Shown here: piece after piece, positions 45,780 to 55,524 of the stretch | Layout of the letters: each line of letters starts with the position of its first letter | Position numbering within the stretch: the first letter of the stretch is position 1 | Source of the DNA: NaphS2 sp964588535 | GTDB taxonomy: Bacteria; Desulfobacterota; DSM-4660; Desulfatiglandales; Desulfatiglandaceae | Direction of reading: 5' to 3' | Assembly: GCA_964588535.1 (NCBI GenBank) | Contig: CAZPQA010000006.1 | Location: forward strand, 1-64,000 | DNA length: 64,000 nt | Made by a program: the position numbers and the translations under genes | Notes under the pieces: generated by a model | Database searches by the model: none | What the model saw: only the letters and a program-made list of their open reading frames with translations | Told to the model about the DNA's origin: nothing

Positions 45780-46406
45780 TTATTCTTTCAACCGCGTTGC
45801 CCATCTGAATGATCCCTTTGTCACATATCTGGTATAGAGCACGCCGTAGCATCTGCAGGGAGGCGCCGTACAGACCGGACAATGGTGCCCTTCCGGACTG
45901 TTTACCACGTGGTTCCAATATCCTTCGATTGCCATCGATTCTTCCAGCCCGATCTCCGCGAGAATCTTTCCGGCGTTCGTCGTGCCGTGTATGCTCTTCC
46001 ATGCCATGCCGCAGATGACATCGGCCCCTTCATCCATCAACTTCTTGTAGGATGCCCGTATGAGCAACCGTCCCAGGCCCCCTCTCTTTCTGGCGTTGTC
46101 TATGGCCGCAGCATCGAGAATGCCGATCTTCCTAAGGGAGAGGACTTTGTCCCGTTCCCTGGAGTCGGGCAATTTGAGATATTCGCCCGCCGATTCAGGA
46201 CCCGTCATCATAGATGTGAGAAAGCCGCACACCATCTCCTCATCGTCCAGTATCACCTTGCAGAAGTGTTCCCGGCTGCTTCCCAGACATTTCCTGAAGT
46301 CGGCCTCGGAATGATAATCGGGTCCGAGTTCCTGTCGGCAGATCCTCAAAACATCGGACATGTGACGCTCGTCCAGGTCGACGATTGCGTATTCACCTGT
46401 CATCAT
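45780..46406 (-). CDS. GNAT-like acetyltransferase with C-terminal Cys cluster
   Basis: A 208-residue protein with a GNAT fold: the acyl-CoA loop is RKRGGLGRLLIRASYKKL near residue 110, followed by a strand and the ADVICGMAWK block. The last 50 residues carry HCPVC and PPCRCYG, a likely metal site not found in typical GNATs. A candidate zinc-stabilised acetyltransferase; the substrate is unknown. It lies in the same direction as, and 69 bases from, the DUF1848 gene. Confidence 0.72.
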   Translation of the reverse strand: MMTGEYAIVDLDERHMSDVLRICRQELGPDYHSEADFRKCLGSSREHFCKVILDDEEMVCGFLTSMMTGPESAGEYLKLPDSRERDKVLSLRKIGILDAAAIDNARKRGGLGRLLIRASYKKLMDEGADVICGMAWKSIHGTTNAGKILAEIGLEESMAIEGYWNHVVNSPEGHHCPVCTAPPCRCYGVLYTRYVTKGSFRWATRLKE

Positions 46407-46428
46407 GTTGTCCCCCTTCCCCTGGCTT

Positions 46429-47559
46429 TCAATTCATACTTTCGTTTAAATTGCTCCCGGTCCCGCAGGTACATTCCGTTCCGGCGGGTGTGGGGTTGGC
46501 GAGCGGAGCAAAACACGATGGATACGCATCCGGACAGTCCGCGTCCACGCTGCAACAGGGCCGGCAATTACTGTTGGCATCGCCCCAGTCGTTTTTCTTT
46601 CCACAGCGTGATGTGGGATCGGACGGTCCTGACGACCCCGCACAGTTGACATGCGTCGTGGGTTGGACCGGAGGGTCAAAGAGGTATCCGACGTAGTGTT
46701 TGTAATAGTCAATTCGCCATTGGGTCTTCTCCCGGAAATCCTCCGAAGGGTTGCTGCATTCCAGATTCCCGTTGATAATTTCCACGGTTTTACCGAAATC
46801 GTTGTGGTCAACCATTGCTCGGTGACAGGTCATTCTCCCGTTCACTGAGGTTGCAGACTTTTCGAAACCGCCCACATGATTCATCCAGAAGTTCAGAGAC
46901 GCTCTCCACGCCGTATCTCCCTCGAGAATTTCCCCAGGGTCCGTTACGAGGAAATCGGGGTCCGGGAACGTGACGGGATCGGAATCATGCAGCGCCTGGC
47001 CCGCTTCTTCATAGTTCACCGGGTTGGTAATCTGCAGGGCGCCACGACCGAAATACCCGTAGGGACAGGCGGGATAGGTGTTGTAAGGCGGCGCCAGACC
47101 CGAACAGTAGTCGCAGCAGTCGCTGGGGGTATCAGGGGTAGGGGGGGGAGTACACCCGGGATACTTACAACCCACTTCGCTGTCGAAACACAATCCGCCG
47201 TCCGTTCCGCCCTTTGCCGCGCCGTTGGTTTCAAGGGACGTATTGGCAAGAAAAGCCGCCAGTTCCTGCGCGTTCGTCTCGGCGGACTCGCTGCCACAGA
47301 AAGCGGGAAAGTCATCTACTGCGCTGAGAAAATGGTCTCGGCTCAACGTGGCCGCCCCGGTGCAGCTCGGATTACTCGTAGCGATCGGAAAAGTGTTCGC
47401 CCAGGATTCATCCGTGGGGAACACAGATTCGATGAATTTAACATTTTTACCCTCGAGGACTTCTTCCGAGGAATTATCATTTCCAGAGCAGCCGGTGCAC
47501 CAGACGGTGAGGGCTAATGCGAGAATCACCCACACCCCTTTTAAAATTTTGCAAATCAT
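46429..47559 (-). CDS. GH19 chitinase-like lipoprotein with Cys-rich tail
   Basis: A 376-residue exported protein. The signal ends in VWCTGC, a probable but atypical lipobox. The GH19-like lysozyme/chitinase fold shows the catalytic Glu110 in SLETNG and the second block GYFGRGALQITNPVNYEEAG. The C-terminal 60 residues hold eight or more Cys, including CGKKNDWGDANSNCRPCC, suggesting a carbohydrate-binding knot. AAAGGGGGAA precedes the ATG at 47559. It could degrade peptidoglycan or chitin; the activity is not certain. Confidence 0.8.
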   Translation of the reverse strand: MICKILKGVWVILALALTVWCTGCSGNDNSSEEVLEGKNVKFIESVFPTDESWANTFPIATSNPSCTGAATLSRDHFLSAVDDFPAFCGSESAETNAQELAAFLANTSLETNGAAKGGTDGGLCFDSEVGCKYPGCTPPPTPDTPSDCCDYCSGLAPPYNTYPACPYGYFGRGALQITNPVNYEEAGQALHDSDPVTFPDPDFLVTDPGEILEGDTAWRASLNFWMNHVGGFEKSATSVNGRMTCHRAMVDHNDFGKTVEIINGNLECSNPSEDFREKTQWRIDYYKHYVGYLFDPPVQPTTHVNCAGSSGPSDPTSRCGKKNDWGDANSNCRPCCSVDADCPDAYPSCFAPLANPTPAGTECTCGTGSNLNESMN

Positions 47560-47637
47560 CACTGTTCCCCCTTTCTTTTTGCTTTTTGTGGGTATGCACG
47601 CTAATCCAGTCGGCACATTATATGCGAATCATTCATC

Positions 47638-50600
47638 TCAGACCGGTTGGGCCGTGGAAATGATTTCGAGAACAGGAAACTCCCATTTATCCACCTTGAT
47701 CCGTTTATGAAAAGGCGCATCAGGATCATCCCGGTTGCGCTGCAGCATCCCCACGACCCTGACCTCCAGGATGTCCCCCAAACGCTCTCCCCATCTACCG
47801 GCCCCTTCTTTTGAAAGCCTGCCCACGCACTCGCCGTTGTGGTCCTGGATTTCCAGTTTTTCGGCTTTCATTACCAGATTAACCCGTTGGCCTGTAGCCA
47901 GCGCTTTCAGACGGCTGTGAATGGGGTGCGTCTTCGGAAAGCCTCCCGCATAGTCCAGATAGATTTCGTTTAACCCCGCTATTTCATATCGCTTATCAAC
48001 ATCATCGCTCTCTTCAACCATCCCGCCATGGGTGAACGGCATCACAAAATTTCCGTTGATTTCTTTCAGGAAGGGATTTGGCGCATCCGGTATTTTCAAG
48101 AGGCAAAGGGTTTCCCTGGCCCGGGTCATGGCCACATACATGATACGCCGTTCTTCTTCCCGTCGGGCGCTATCCGCCGGGCGGCGCCAATCACCGTCCG
48201 GGACGAACACATGGGGGAATTCCATGCCTTTGGCAGCATGAATGGTGCTCATGAAAATCCCTTCTCCCAGCACCTTTTCCCGGCGCTTTTCAGCCACAAA
48301 TTCATACAATCGATCCGTCACCCGGGTGATGGGTTGTGTGCTGTCAGCGGTTTCTTCCCGCCAGGCCTCCAGGAATGTATCGATCAGTTGCCACCAGATG
48401 TTGGGTTGTCTGCCTCCGCGATGTGCTTTAACGCCTGCCATCAGGTCAGTTGCACGACCGTTTTCCTTTTCCTTTGCCATGAGCCAATCCAGAACCGTTT
48501 GAACCTCCCGCACCCTGTGCAGGGGAAACCCTTTATCCAGCGTTGTCCTGAAGGGGAAGGCCGCTTTTTCAAATACCGATCTGACGGCGGAAAGCGGCCC
48601 CCTGGTTCTGGAAAGAACCGCAAAATCGTGCCACCCGGCGCCGGGGTCCAGGTTCCGGATTCGATCGATTTCGCTCTTGATATAATGGGCCTGGTGAAGC
48701 CGGCTCTTAACCGAAACCATTTGTACGCGGCCCCGGCTTACCGGGTCCAACTGCTCCCACTTTCCCCCGGGCAGATTGGGTGCTCTTTCACGGTTGATGC
48801 GAATGGGGTGTGATCCTTTCATCCGGTCCCGGTTATTGCGGATCAACCGATTGGCGGCGGCAATGATGTGTTTGCCGGACCGGTAGTTTTCCACGAGATA
48901 GATGGTCTCTGTGTTGTAGTCTTCCCGAAACCTGCGAATGAAGCGGACATTGGCCCCCCTGAAAGTGTAGATATTCTGATCGTCGTCTCCCACCGCCAAC
49001 AGTGTCAGGCGGCTGTTTTCCTCTTCAAGAGATTTTCCGGCAATGGCCGATACCAACTCATACTGATCCTCATCGATATCCTGGTATTCATCTACCAGGA
49101 TGTGGCTGTATCCGGACATGAGCTGATCCCGCATTTCATCGGGTTCCATGCCAGGGATGTTCTGCTCGCCTTTCAAGAGTTGTACTGCCTGCCTGATGAT
49201 GCCTTCAAAATCAATGCCGTCTTTGCTGTTTGATTCACCCATATCCCGAACGGATATGCCGGCCAGCCGCATGGCCGCACCGTGATAGGTGGCAACTGTA
49301 ATCCCTTTTGCGGCCCTTCCGATTAATTTAATGAGCCGTTTTCTGAGCTCCATGGCGGAGCTGTGGTTGAAGCAGAGCACCAGGACCTGGTGGGCCGGTA
49401 TCCGTTCCACTTCCAGCAGATAGGCACAGCGGTGAATGATGACCCTGGTTTTGCCCGATCCGGGCCCCGCAAGAATAAGCATATTGTCTTCCACGGGTTT
49501 TCCCACTGCGGATATTTGTACGGGGTTTCGTAGGTTTTCCACGATCATGCGATAGAATTCGGCAGTGGTGGCCTTTTCCAGGAGTTCTTTGTCATCGGCA
49601 AAATACTTGTTGATGAATTTGACCCGGCCCAGGGCGAAATAATCGAGCACCAGGGTGAGCGCCCCGGCAAGTTTTCCCAGAGCCAGGGTGGCATAACGCA
49701 TCATGACATGAACCTGAAGCCGTTTTTCGCGATAATGAATTGCCAGCGACTTGTAATCCCCTTTGTTGTAATAGCGGCCCCTGGCCATCTGTTCCAGCCT
49801 TATGGTCATGGCTTGCCTGAGGATTGCCAGGCCCCCCTGCAGTTCAATGGCCTTCTGTTCGTGTAGGAACATGAGGGCCCGGTCGATGGCCGGCAGGATT
49901 TTCCTGACCTGTGCGCCGAGGATCATATCTGACTGAATTGCCGCGGAGAGTTTATCACTGGCAAAAGCGACCTGTACATGGCCGGTGAGTTCAATGCTCT
50001 CTTTGGCGGCCTGTTTCTCCGCCATGGCCAGCAGTGTCTTCAGAATTACGCTGGCCACATTCTGCCTTAATGAAATGGTTTTTCTGATGTTGTGCCAGCT
50101 GCGTTGCAGTTTGACCTGGTAATTGTTCCGGTCCAAATACCGAAGTTCAAAGCTGCCCAGTGTGGCGGCAAACCCTTTTCCGTCATAGGATATTCCTTTG
50201 ATCAGTTGCCGCAGGATTTCCGGTGTGGTCTGGGTCCCCTCCTTTTGCAGCATCTGGTTCAGGCGCCGAATGTTCAGCCGGACCCAGTTGCCGTCCTCGG
50301 CATCCGGGTCCGCTTCCTCCAGCAGGCGAACCAGCCTGTTTTCCAGACCACAGGCGGATTGGAAGATCTTGTCGGCATTGTTTTTCCCTTTGGGCCGGAA
50401 GGTGGCCGACAGCATGATGCCCTGGTCCAGCAGCCCGGCATCCGCCATGTCATGAAGGGCCCCGATGATGATTTGACCAGCGGTGAGGCCGGATTTTTTC
50501 TCCATTTCAAGGAGATGTGATTTTTCCGGAAAGAGCGCCTCGGCAATGCTGTCGGCACTGATGCCATGTGATTTTTCCCGGTTGATGATGAACCGCAAAA

Positions 50601-52863
50601 TATTGCGCCAGAGGCTTCGGCTATGGGCCCCCAGGTTGAGACCAGCCATCATTTTTTCCGCGTCTTCCAAGGAATCCACCAGGGGCTTTCCCTGGAAAAC
50701 ATCGGTCAGGTTATGGTTGCGTTTGAGAAATCCGGCTCTCTCCAGCCAGGCAACAGCTGCTTTGACTTTGGTGTTCCTGGATTCAGGACTCAGTTCATGC
50801 AGGTCCGCCAGATCCTCATCGCGAACCAGTTCGTCACTGGTGACAACAATTTCGCCTTCCGGGTTTCTTTTCTTGCGCCGCAGGGCACGCAGGATTCGTG
50901 CAATTTCCTTTTGTTTGACTTCCGAAAACGCACCCATCTGGAATTGCCGGTTTACATCCTCCGGGTCGTATAAAAGGATACAGCGGGCCGGTTTCAGGTC
51001 CCGTCCGGCCCGCCCGGCCTCCTGAATATAATTTTCAAGGGAGCCGGGAATATCGTAGTGCAACACGAGCCTGATATTCTCTTTGTCGATGCCCATGCCG
51101 AACGCGTTGGTGGCACAGATCACCGGTACCTCTCCGGCGATAAACAGATCGATGATTTCACGCTTTATCCCAGCGTCCAATCCGGCATGAAACGCCTCGG
51201 CAACCACCCCCTGCTGATGCAGAAAGTCCCTGATCTCCTCCGTGCCGGCCCGCGTCGCCGCATAGACGATGATGCCCGCGGGCTCATCGGTTCCATCCAG
51301 TTGTTCCGCGATAATATCATGGGTTTTTTCAAACTTTTCCGCCGGGGACACGGGGATCACGTCAAAGGAGAGGTTCTCCCGTTCAATACCCCCTGCGTAC
51401 AGGCGGAGGGGGTGAGCCAGTTCTTCCTGAAAGTGGGTCTTAATTTCTTCGATGACGCTGGTTTTGGCGGTGGCGGTAAAACAGCACACTGGTGGCACCG
51501 CCTGGTTCTGTTCCCTGCTGAACTCTCGAATGAAGCGGGCCGCATACAGATAGTCCGGTCTGAAGTCGTGCCCCCATTTGGACAGGCAGTGGGCTTCGTC
51601 AAAGACCCAGCAGCCGATTTCCCGCTGCTTCAAAACGTTTCGAACACTCATGCTGCGAAGTTGTTCCGGTGAAATGTAAAGGATGGCCGTGTCCCCCAGC
51701 CGAATCCGTTCAAACACCTCGCCCCGTTCCGGAGGGGTCTGGAGTCCGCTGATCGCTTCGGCAAACAGGGTTCCGGTTTTTTTCAGCAAATTATCCACCT
51801 GGTCTTTCATCAGTGCCTGAAGGGGTGATATGACGACCGTCAGAACCCCGCGCCGCCCGTAACGCACCAGTGCCGGCAATTGATAGCAAAGGGATTTGCC
51901 GCCCCCGGTGGGTAGAATCCCCATAACGGAAATATTGTTTAGCGCATCCTGCACGATGGCCTTCTGCAGGCTTTTCCCCTGATCGGTGGCGGGTTTTTCC
52001 CGGAAAGACGGATACCCGAAGATGCGGGTTAACTGCCGTTCGGGGTCATGGCTTTTTGAACAGTATTCGCAGTCTGATTTTCCGCAGGAGGTTTCCCGAA
52101 GTGTTTTGATGAGGAACGGAATTTCAGGGAATCGATGCCTTACCCAGGGGGGCAGTACGGAATTGCCCCCGGCCACCTTCAGCCATGCCATGCAGTAGGC
52201 GGCTGCCGGGCGTTTGCGGGCTTCGGCCAGGGTTCCAGAAATCGTTTCTCTGGCTGCTTCGCCGCATACGATGCCCGTGGTATGTTCCATAAAGCACTTC
52301 AGTGCATTTTCAGGGCTCTCGATCCTCCGGTCGATGATCCCTTCGAACACCGTCGAAAGCCCCATCCCGGAAAACGTATTAAAAACACTCTCCTTGAAAC
52401 AGAAACCATAAAAACCGATCAGTGCCGGCGTATCTTTTCCGAGTGCAACAAAACTTTCCCACTGCTCCTTAAAGACCGAAGCAGCCAGCTTTGCATCCTC
52501 AACCGGGTTGTTGATGGAGGACCGAACCAGTTTGTAGTTTTTGACCAGGCGGTGATAGGGATTCTGGGGAAAAGCCAGGGGAGACAGGTAAAGGGTATCG
52601 ATGACCGGTTTCTTGAGAATCTCAAGTCCGGGTGAAACCGCTTTTAAGACTGGGAAATCATGACCCAGCAGGTTGTGTCCCAGAACGAAATCCGCGTCTT
52701 TCACCAGGTCGTCGAGCGCTTCCAGTACAGCCTTCGAGCCGGCCTTTTGGGTCCTTTCAAAAACCCGGTCGTTTAAAACGGCACCCAGATGCCTGATTCT
52801 TCCCGTCCTTGTGGTTTCCAGATCAAGGAGCAGGGTGCGGTTCAGTAATTCAGAAATATCCAT
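47638..52863 (-). CDS. Exonuclease-RecQ-UvrD fusion helicase
   Basis: A 1,741-residue protein. Residues 1-135 look like a DnaQ-type 3'-5' exonuclease (LLLDLETTRTG, GHNLLGHDFPVL, NPVEDAKLA). A Cys cluster lies at about 260-268. RecQ helicase at about 300-650 has Walker A PTGGGKS, DEAH at 422-425 and the AGRDLKPARCILLY block. A winged-helix region follows. UvrD-type helicase at about 1,120-1,600 has AGPGSGKTRV, DEYQDID, GDDDQNIYTFRGA and MYVAMTRARETLCLL. Both helicases keep their motifs. It probably repairs DNA or defends the genome. Confidence 0.88.
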   Translation of the reverse strand: MDISELLNRTLLLDLETTRTGRIRHLGAVLNDRVFERTQKAGSKAVLEALDDLVKDADFVLGHNLLGHDFPVLKAVSPGLEILKKPVIDTLYLSPLAFPQNPYHRLVKNYKLVRSSINNPVEDAKLAASVFKEQWESFVALGKDTPALIGFYGFCFKESVFNTFSGMGLSTVFEGIIDRRIESPENALKCFMEHTTGIVCGEAARETISGTLAEARKRPAAAYCMAWLKVAGGNSVLPPWVRHRFPEIPFLIKTLRETSCGKSDCEYCSKSHDPERQLTRIFGYPSFREKPATDQGKSLQKAIVQDALNNISVMGILPTGGGKSLCYQLPALVRYGRRGVLTVVISPLQALMKDQVDNLLKKTGTLFAEAISGLQTPPERGEVFERIRLGDTAILYISPEQLRSMSVRNVLKQREIGCWVFDEAHCLSKWGHDFRPDYLYAARFIREFSREQNQAVPPVCCFTATAKTSVIEEIKTHFQEELAHPLRLYAGGIERENLSFDVIPVSPAEKFEKTHDIIAEQLDGTDEPAGIIVYAATRAGTEEIRDFLHQQGVVAEAFHAGLDAGIKREIIDLFIAGEVPVICATNAFGMGIDKENIRLVLHYDIPGSLENYIQEAGRAGRDLKPARCILLYDPEDVNRQFQMGAFSEVKQKEIARILRALRRKKRNPEGEIVVTSDELVRDEDLADLHELSPESRNTKVKAAVAWLERAGFLKRNHNLTDVFQGKPLVDSLEDAEKMMAGLNLGAHSRSLWRNILRFIINREKSHGISADSIAEALFPEKSHLLEMEKKSGLTAGQIIIGALHDMADAGLLDQGIMLSATFRPKGKNNADKIFQSACGLENRLVRLLEEADPDAEDGNWVRLNIRRLNQMLQKEGTQTTPEILRQLIKGISYDGKGFAATLGSFELRYLDRNNYQVKLQRSWHNIRKTISLRQNVASVILKTLLAMAEKQAAKESIELTGHVQVAFASDKLSAAIQSDMILGAQVRKILPAIDRALMFLHEQKAIELQGGLAILRQAMTIRLEQMARGRYYNKGDYKSLAIHYREKRLQVHVMMRYATLALGKLAGALTLVLDYFALGRVKFINKYFADDKELLEKATTAEFYRMIVENLRNPVQISAVGKPVEDNMLILAGPGSGKTRVIIHRCAYLLEVERIPAHQVLVLCFNHSSAMELRKRLIKLIGRAAKGITVATYHGAAMRLAGISVRDMGESNSKDGIDFEGIIRQAVQLLKGEQNIPGMEPDEMRDQLMSGYSHILVDEYQDIDEDQYELVSAIAGKSLEEENSRLTLLAVGDDDQNIYTFRGANVRFIRRFREDYNTETIYLVENYRSGKHIIAAANRLIRNNRDRMKGSHPIRINRERAPNLPGGKWEQLDPVSRGRVQMVSVKSRLHQAHYIKSEIDRIRNLDPGAGWHDFAVLSRTRGPLSAVRSVFEKAAFPFRTTLDKGFPLHRVREVQTVLDWLMAKEKENGRATDLMAGVKAHRGGRQPNIWWQLIDTFLEAWREETADSTQPITRVTDRLYEFVAEKRREKVLGEGIFMSTIHAAKGMEFPHVFVPDGDWRRPADSARREEERRIMYVAMTRARETLCLLKIPDAPNPFLKEINGNFVMPFTHGGMVEESDDVDKRYEIAGLNEIYLDYAGGFPKTHPIHSRLKALATGQRVNLVMKAEKLEIQDHNGECVGRLSKEGAGRWGERLGDILEVRVVGMLQRNRDDPDAPFHKRIKVDKWEFPVLEIISTAQPV

Positions 52864-52890
52864 ATCCGGATGTCACCGTTCTCCACAGTT

Positions 52891-54135
52891 TCAGAAAAAA
52901 CTGGACGCGATATAGCCAACCAGGGTAACGACTCCCATGACAAATACAAACCAATTGATGGGCGTACGGTATGCTGCAAGCTTCGGCACTTTGCGGATGG
53001 CATAGATGGGCATCAAGTATAGAATAATCGCAATAAATGGCGCCACAAGCGCACTGATCACGTTGACAATGGTGATATCAAACACCGCAACAATCCACAG
53101 GGTCACCACATGAAAGGCAATGGTGCCGCGATCAATGGCTTTGATGTTCAATGGCCTGTCTTTGTCATTGCGTCTGAGCCATTTGATGATGATACCGTTC
53201 ATCCCTTCGCGCGAACCCACCAGATGACCAAAAAAAGATGAAATAATCGCTGAAGTCGCAATGTAAACGGCCATCAACGGGATCAGCTTAAAACCTTCCA
53301 GTTCAGCGATAATCGTCATGGCCGAGACATTTCTGGATAGGGCGTCTTTTAACATTTCGGGCGTCAGGGCCAGAGATACCGAAAAAACGAAAAAGAGGGT
53401 GAAAACGAACAACATCAGGCTGTTTACTTTAATCACCTGGCTGGTCTTTCGATCGAGCTGCGTTTCATCCGGAATCTGCTTTTTGTAGGCAACGGCAAAT
53501 GTGGAAATAGCGGGTGCGAAAGTCATTGCAAAAACCAGTACGGGAATTCCCAGCAAAACTGCTGACACAAGATCGCCGGGGGAAGGGATGACTTTAAAAG
53601 GCGCAATCTTCCAGTAGGGGATGCCCATCAGGGACATGGCAAACAAAAGACCGATCAAGGGAAACACTAAAATGCTGCTGACCCGGGTCATGAGGTTCGT
53701 GCCGAAAAGGACCACAATTGTCATGGCCAGGATCAGCACAAGACTCAAAATCCAGCGTGGCGGTTCAGGCAAATGAAGCAAATTGGGAATCAATGAATTG
53801 AATTCATTGGTGATGCCAATGGCGTAAACAAGGCATATGCTGTAAATGGTAATGAAATAGACCAGGGTAATCATGAATCCGGCAGTTTTTCCGAAATGGT
53901 CTTCGACCGCTTCCGTGATATCGCCATCGGGACGTTTGCCGGCAAGGACCACCCTGCACAGTGCCCGGTGAGATAGATAGGTCATGGGGAGTATCAGCAG
54001 TGTCATGAGTATCAAGGCCCAGATCCCTCCCACGGCCACCGCCAGGGGTAGATATAAAATGCCGGCCCCCACCGCAGTCCCAAAAAGCGTCAGCCCCCAG
54101 CGCGTATCCCTGCCGGACCATCGCAAGGTTTCCAT
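52891..54135 (-). CDS. HAAAP (SdaC-type) amino-acid permease
   Basis: A 414-residue inner-membrane protein with about 11 spans. The opening block GLTLFGTAVGAGILYLPLAV and the EAVEDHFGK loop identify the hydroxy/aromatic amino-acid permease family, close to the serine/threonine branch. Starts at 54198 (TTG) and 54177 (GTG, with GAGGA upstream) would add 14 to 21 residues. I chose the ATG, though no strong ribosome site precedes it. Serine or threonine is the likely substrate. Confidence 0.8.
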   Translation of the reverse strand: METLRWSGRDTRWGLTLFGTAVGAGILYLPLAVAVGGIWALILMTLLILPMTYLSHRALCRVVLAGKRPDGDITEAVEDHFGKTAGFMITLVYFITIYSICLVYAIGITNEFNSLIPNLLHLPEPPRWILSLVLILAMTIVVLFGTNLMTRVSSILVFPLIGLLFAMSLMGIPYWKIAPFKVIPSPGDLVSAVLLGIPVLVFAMTFAPAISTFAVAYKKQIPDETQLDRKTSQVIKVNSLMLFVFTLFFVFSVSLALTPEMLKDALSRNVSAMTIIAELEGFKLIPLMAVYIATSAIISSFFGHLVGSREGMNGIIIKWLRRNDKDRPLNIKAIDRGTIAFHVVTLWIVAVFDITIVNVISALVAPFIAIILYLMPIYAIRKVPKLAAYRTPINWFVFVMGVVTLVGYIASSFF

Positions 54136-54198
54136 GTCACCGGATTTTTTTCTTCCCTTTGGTCTATTTATCTCCACAATCCGGTTCCTCAAGACCAA

Positions 54199-54506
54199 TG
54201 CTTTCAGGATTCACCGAGGTCATTTCTTTCTCCTAAATGTGGACCATAAGAAAGGGAACGCAAACTCTCTTTTTAAAAGCGGAATATAAAAGAAGAAGAT
54301 TTGAGTGTAAAGGAAAATACAAAATTCCGGGGACACAATACTAAATTTTTTAAAGACGAACTTCAGGGAAAATTTGTCAGGAACTCCGTCAGCATAAGCA
54401 AGCTGGCAGGCCTCTTGGGAGTGATCTGTTCATTTATGAGCTTTATGAATTTCCACGCTGGGGCTTGAAAATTCGGGGGAGGGCAGGTGGGAGGATGAAG
54501 GAGAAC
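54199..54506. other. 308-base gap with IS-associated-like fragment
   Basis: This gap between the permease start and the dehydrogenase stop holds no complete gene. ATTCCGGGGACACAATACT at about 54325 resembles a sequence often seen near transposase or REP-type elements in this phylum (from memory). A 40-codon frame ending at a TGA follows, with SISKLAGLLGV, reminiscent of a truncated DNA-binding domain. No tRNA or promoter was recognised. Confidence 0.35.
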
Positions 54507-55487
54507 CTAACTTTCAAAAATCTCAGGGTTGAGGCAGTTGGGAGGGATCTCGCCCTTGAATTGAGCGATCAGGTTTTCGGCGGCCATTAAGCCCATTTTG
54601 GTTCGGGTTTCCATGGAAGCGCTCCCGATGTGTGGCAGGATGACCACGTTGTCCATTTTCAGAAGCCCCGGATGGATCTTTGGTTCATGTTCAAAGACGT
54701 CAAGGCCTGCCCCTGCAATTTTCTTTTCCTCCAGGGCCTTCACCAGTTCCGCCTCACGGATGATCTCACCCCTTGCGGTGTTGATGACAAATGCAGAAGG
54801 TTTTATGAGGGACAGGGTTTTTGAATCGATCAGACCCACCGTTTCAGGATTTGAAGGCACATGAATGGAAAGAAAATCAGAGGTCTTCAGCAGGGCGTCC
54901 TGGTCCACATAGGTGGCGCCGAGATTCTCTTCTATTTCAGGATCGATCCGGTGCCTGTTATGGTAAAGAATCTGCATGTCAAACCCAGCCGCCCGTTTTG
55001 CCAGGGCCTGTCCGACCCTGCCAAAACCTAAGATTCCAAGGGTTTTGTGGTGTACGTCGGAACCCATAAAAAGGAGCGGATCCCAGCCCATATATTTTCC
55101 GGCCCGGGTATAAACATCACTTTCCACGATGCGCCGTGCCACGGCCAGGATCAGGGCCATGGCAAGATCCGCGGTGGTATCGGTCAGAACGCCAGGGGTA
55201 TTGCTGACGGCAATCTTTCTTTTTGTGGCGGCCTTCACATCGATATTGTTGAACCCCACGGCATAGTTGGCAATCATTTTCAGGCTTTTGCCCGCACTGT
55301 CCATGACTTCACCATTCATGGTATCGGTCAACAGGGACAGGATTCCCTCTTTTCCGCGCACTGCATCCAGGAGTTCTTCGCGAGAAAGAACACGGTTATG
55401 GGGGTTGCATTCCATCTGAAAGTTCTCTTCCAGAAGCGCCATGGCGGCAGACGGCAGTTTTCGAGTTACAAAAATAGCGGGTTTCAT
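54507..55487 (-). CDS. D-2-hydroxyacid dehydrogenase (glyoxylate/hydroxypyruvate reductase type)
   Basis: A 326-residue NAD(P)-dependent dehydrogenase. The Rossmann motif is LGILGFGRVGQALAKRA. Catalytic Arg is in NTARGE, Glu in VFEHEP and His in LPHIGSAS. This signature matches glyoxylate and hydroxypyruvate reductases. AAGGAT before the ATG at 55487 supports this start over an upstream one. It is the last co-directional gene of the 55-64 kb cluster. Confidence 0.87.
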   Translation of the reverse strand: MKPAIFVTRKLPSAAMALLEENFQMECNPHNRVLSREELLDAVRGKEGILSLLTDTMNGEVMDSAGKSLKMIANYAVGFNNIDVKAATKRKIAVSNTPGVLTDTTADLAMALILAVARRIVESDVYTRAGKYMGWDPLLFMGSDVHHKTLGILGFGRVGQALAKRAAGFDMQILYHNRHRIDPEIEENLGATYVDQDALLKTSDFLSIHVPSNPETVGLIDSKTLSLIKPSAFVINTARGEIIREAELVKALEEKKIAGAGLDVFEHEPKIHPGLLKMDNVVILPHIGSASMETRTKMGLMAAENLIAQFKGEIPPNCLNPEIFES

Positions 55488-55524
55488 TTTTGATATCCTT
55501 GTTTTCAACAGCGGTAATTCAAAT

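Noticed and set aside
48028..48813. A 261-codon frame opposite the RecQ-UvrD gene.
   Set aside because: Antisense shadow of the UvrD helicase motifs.
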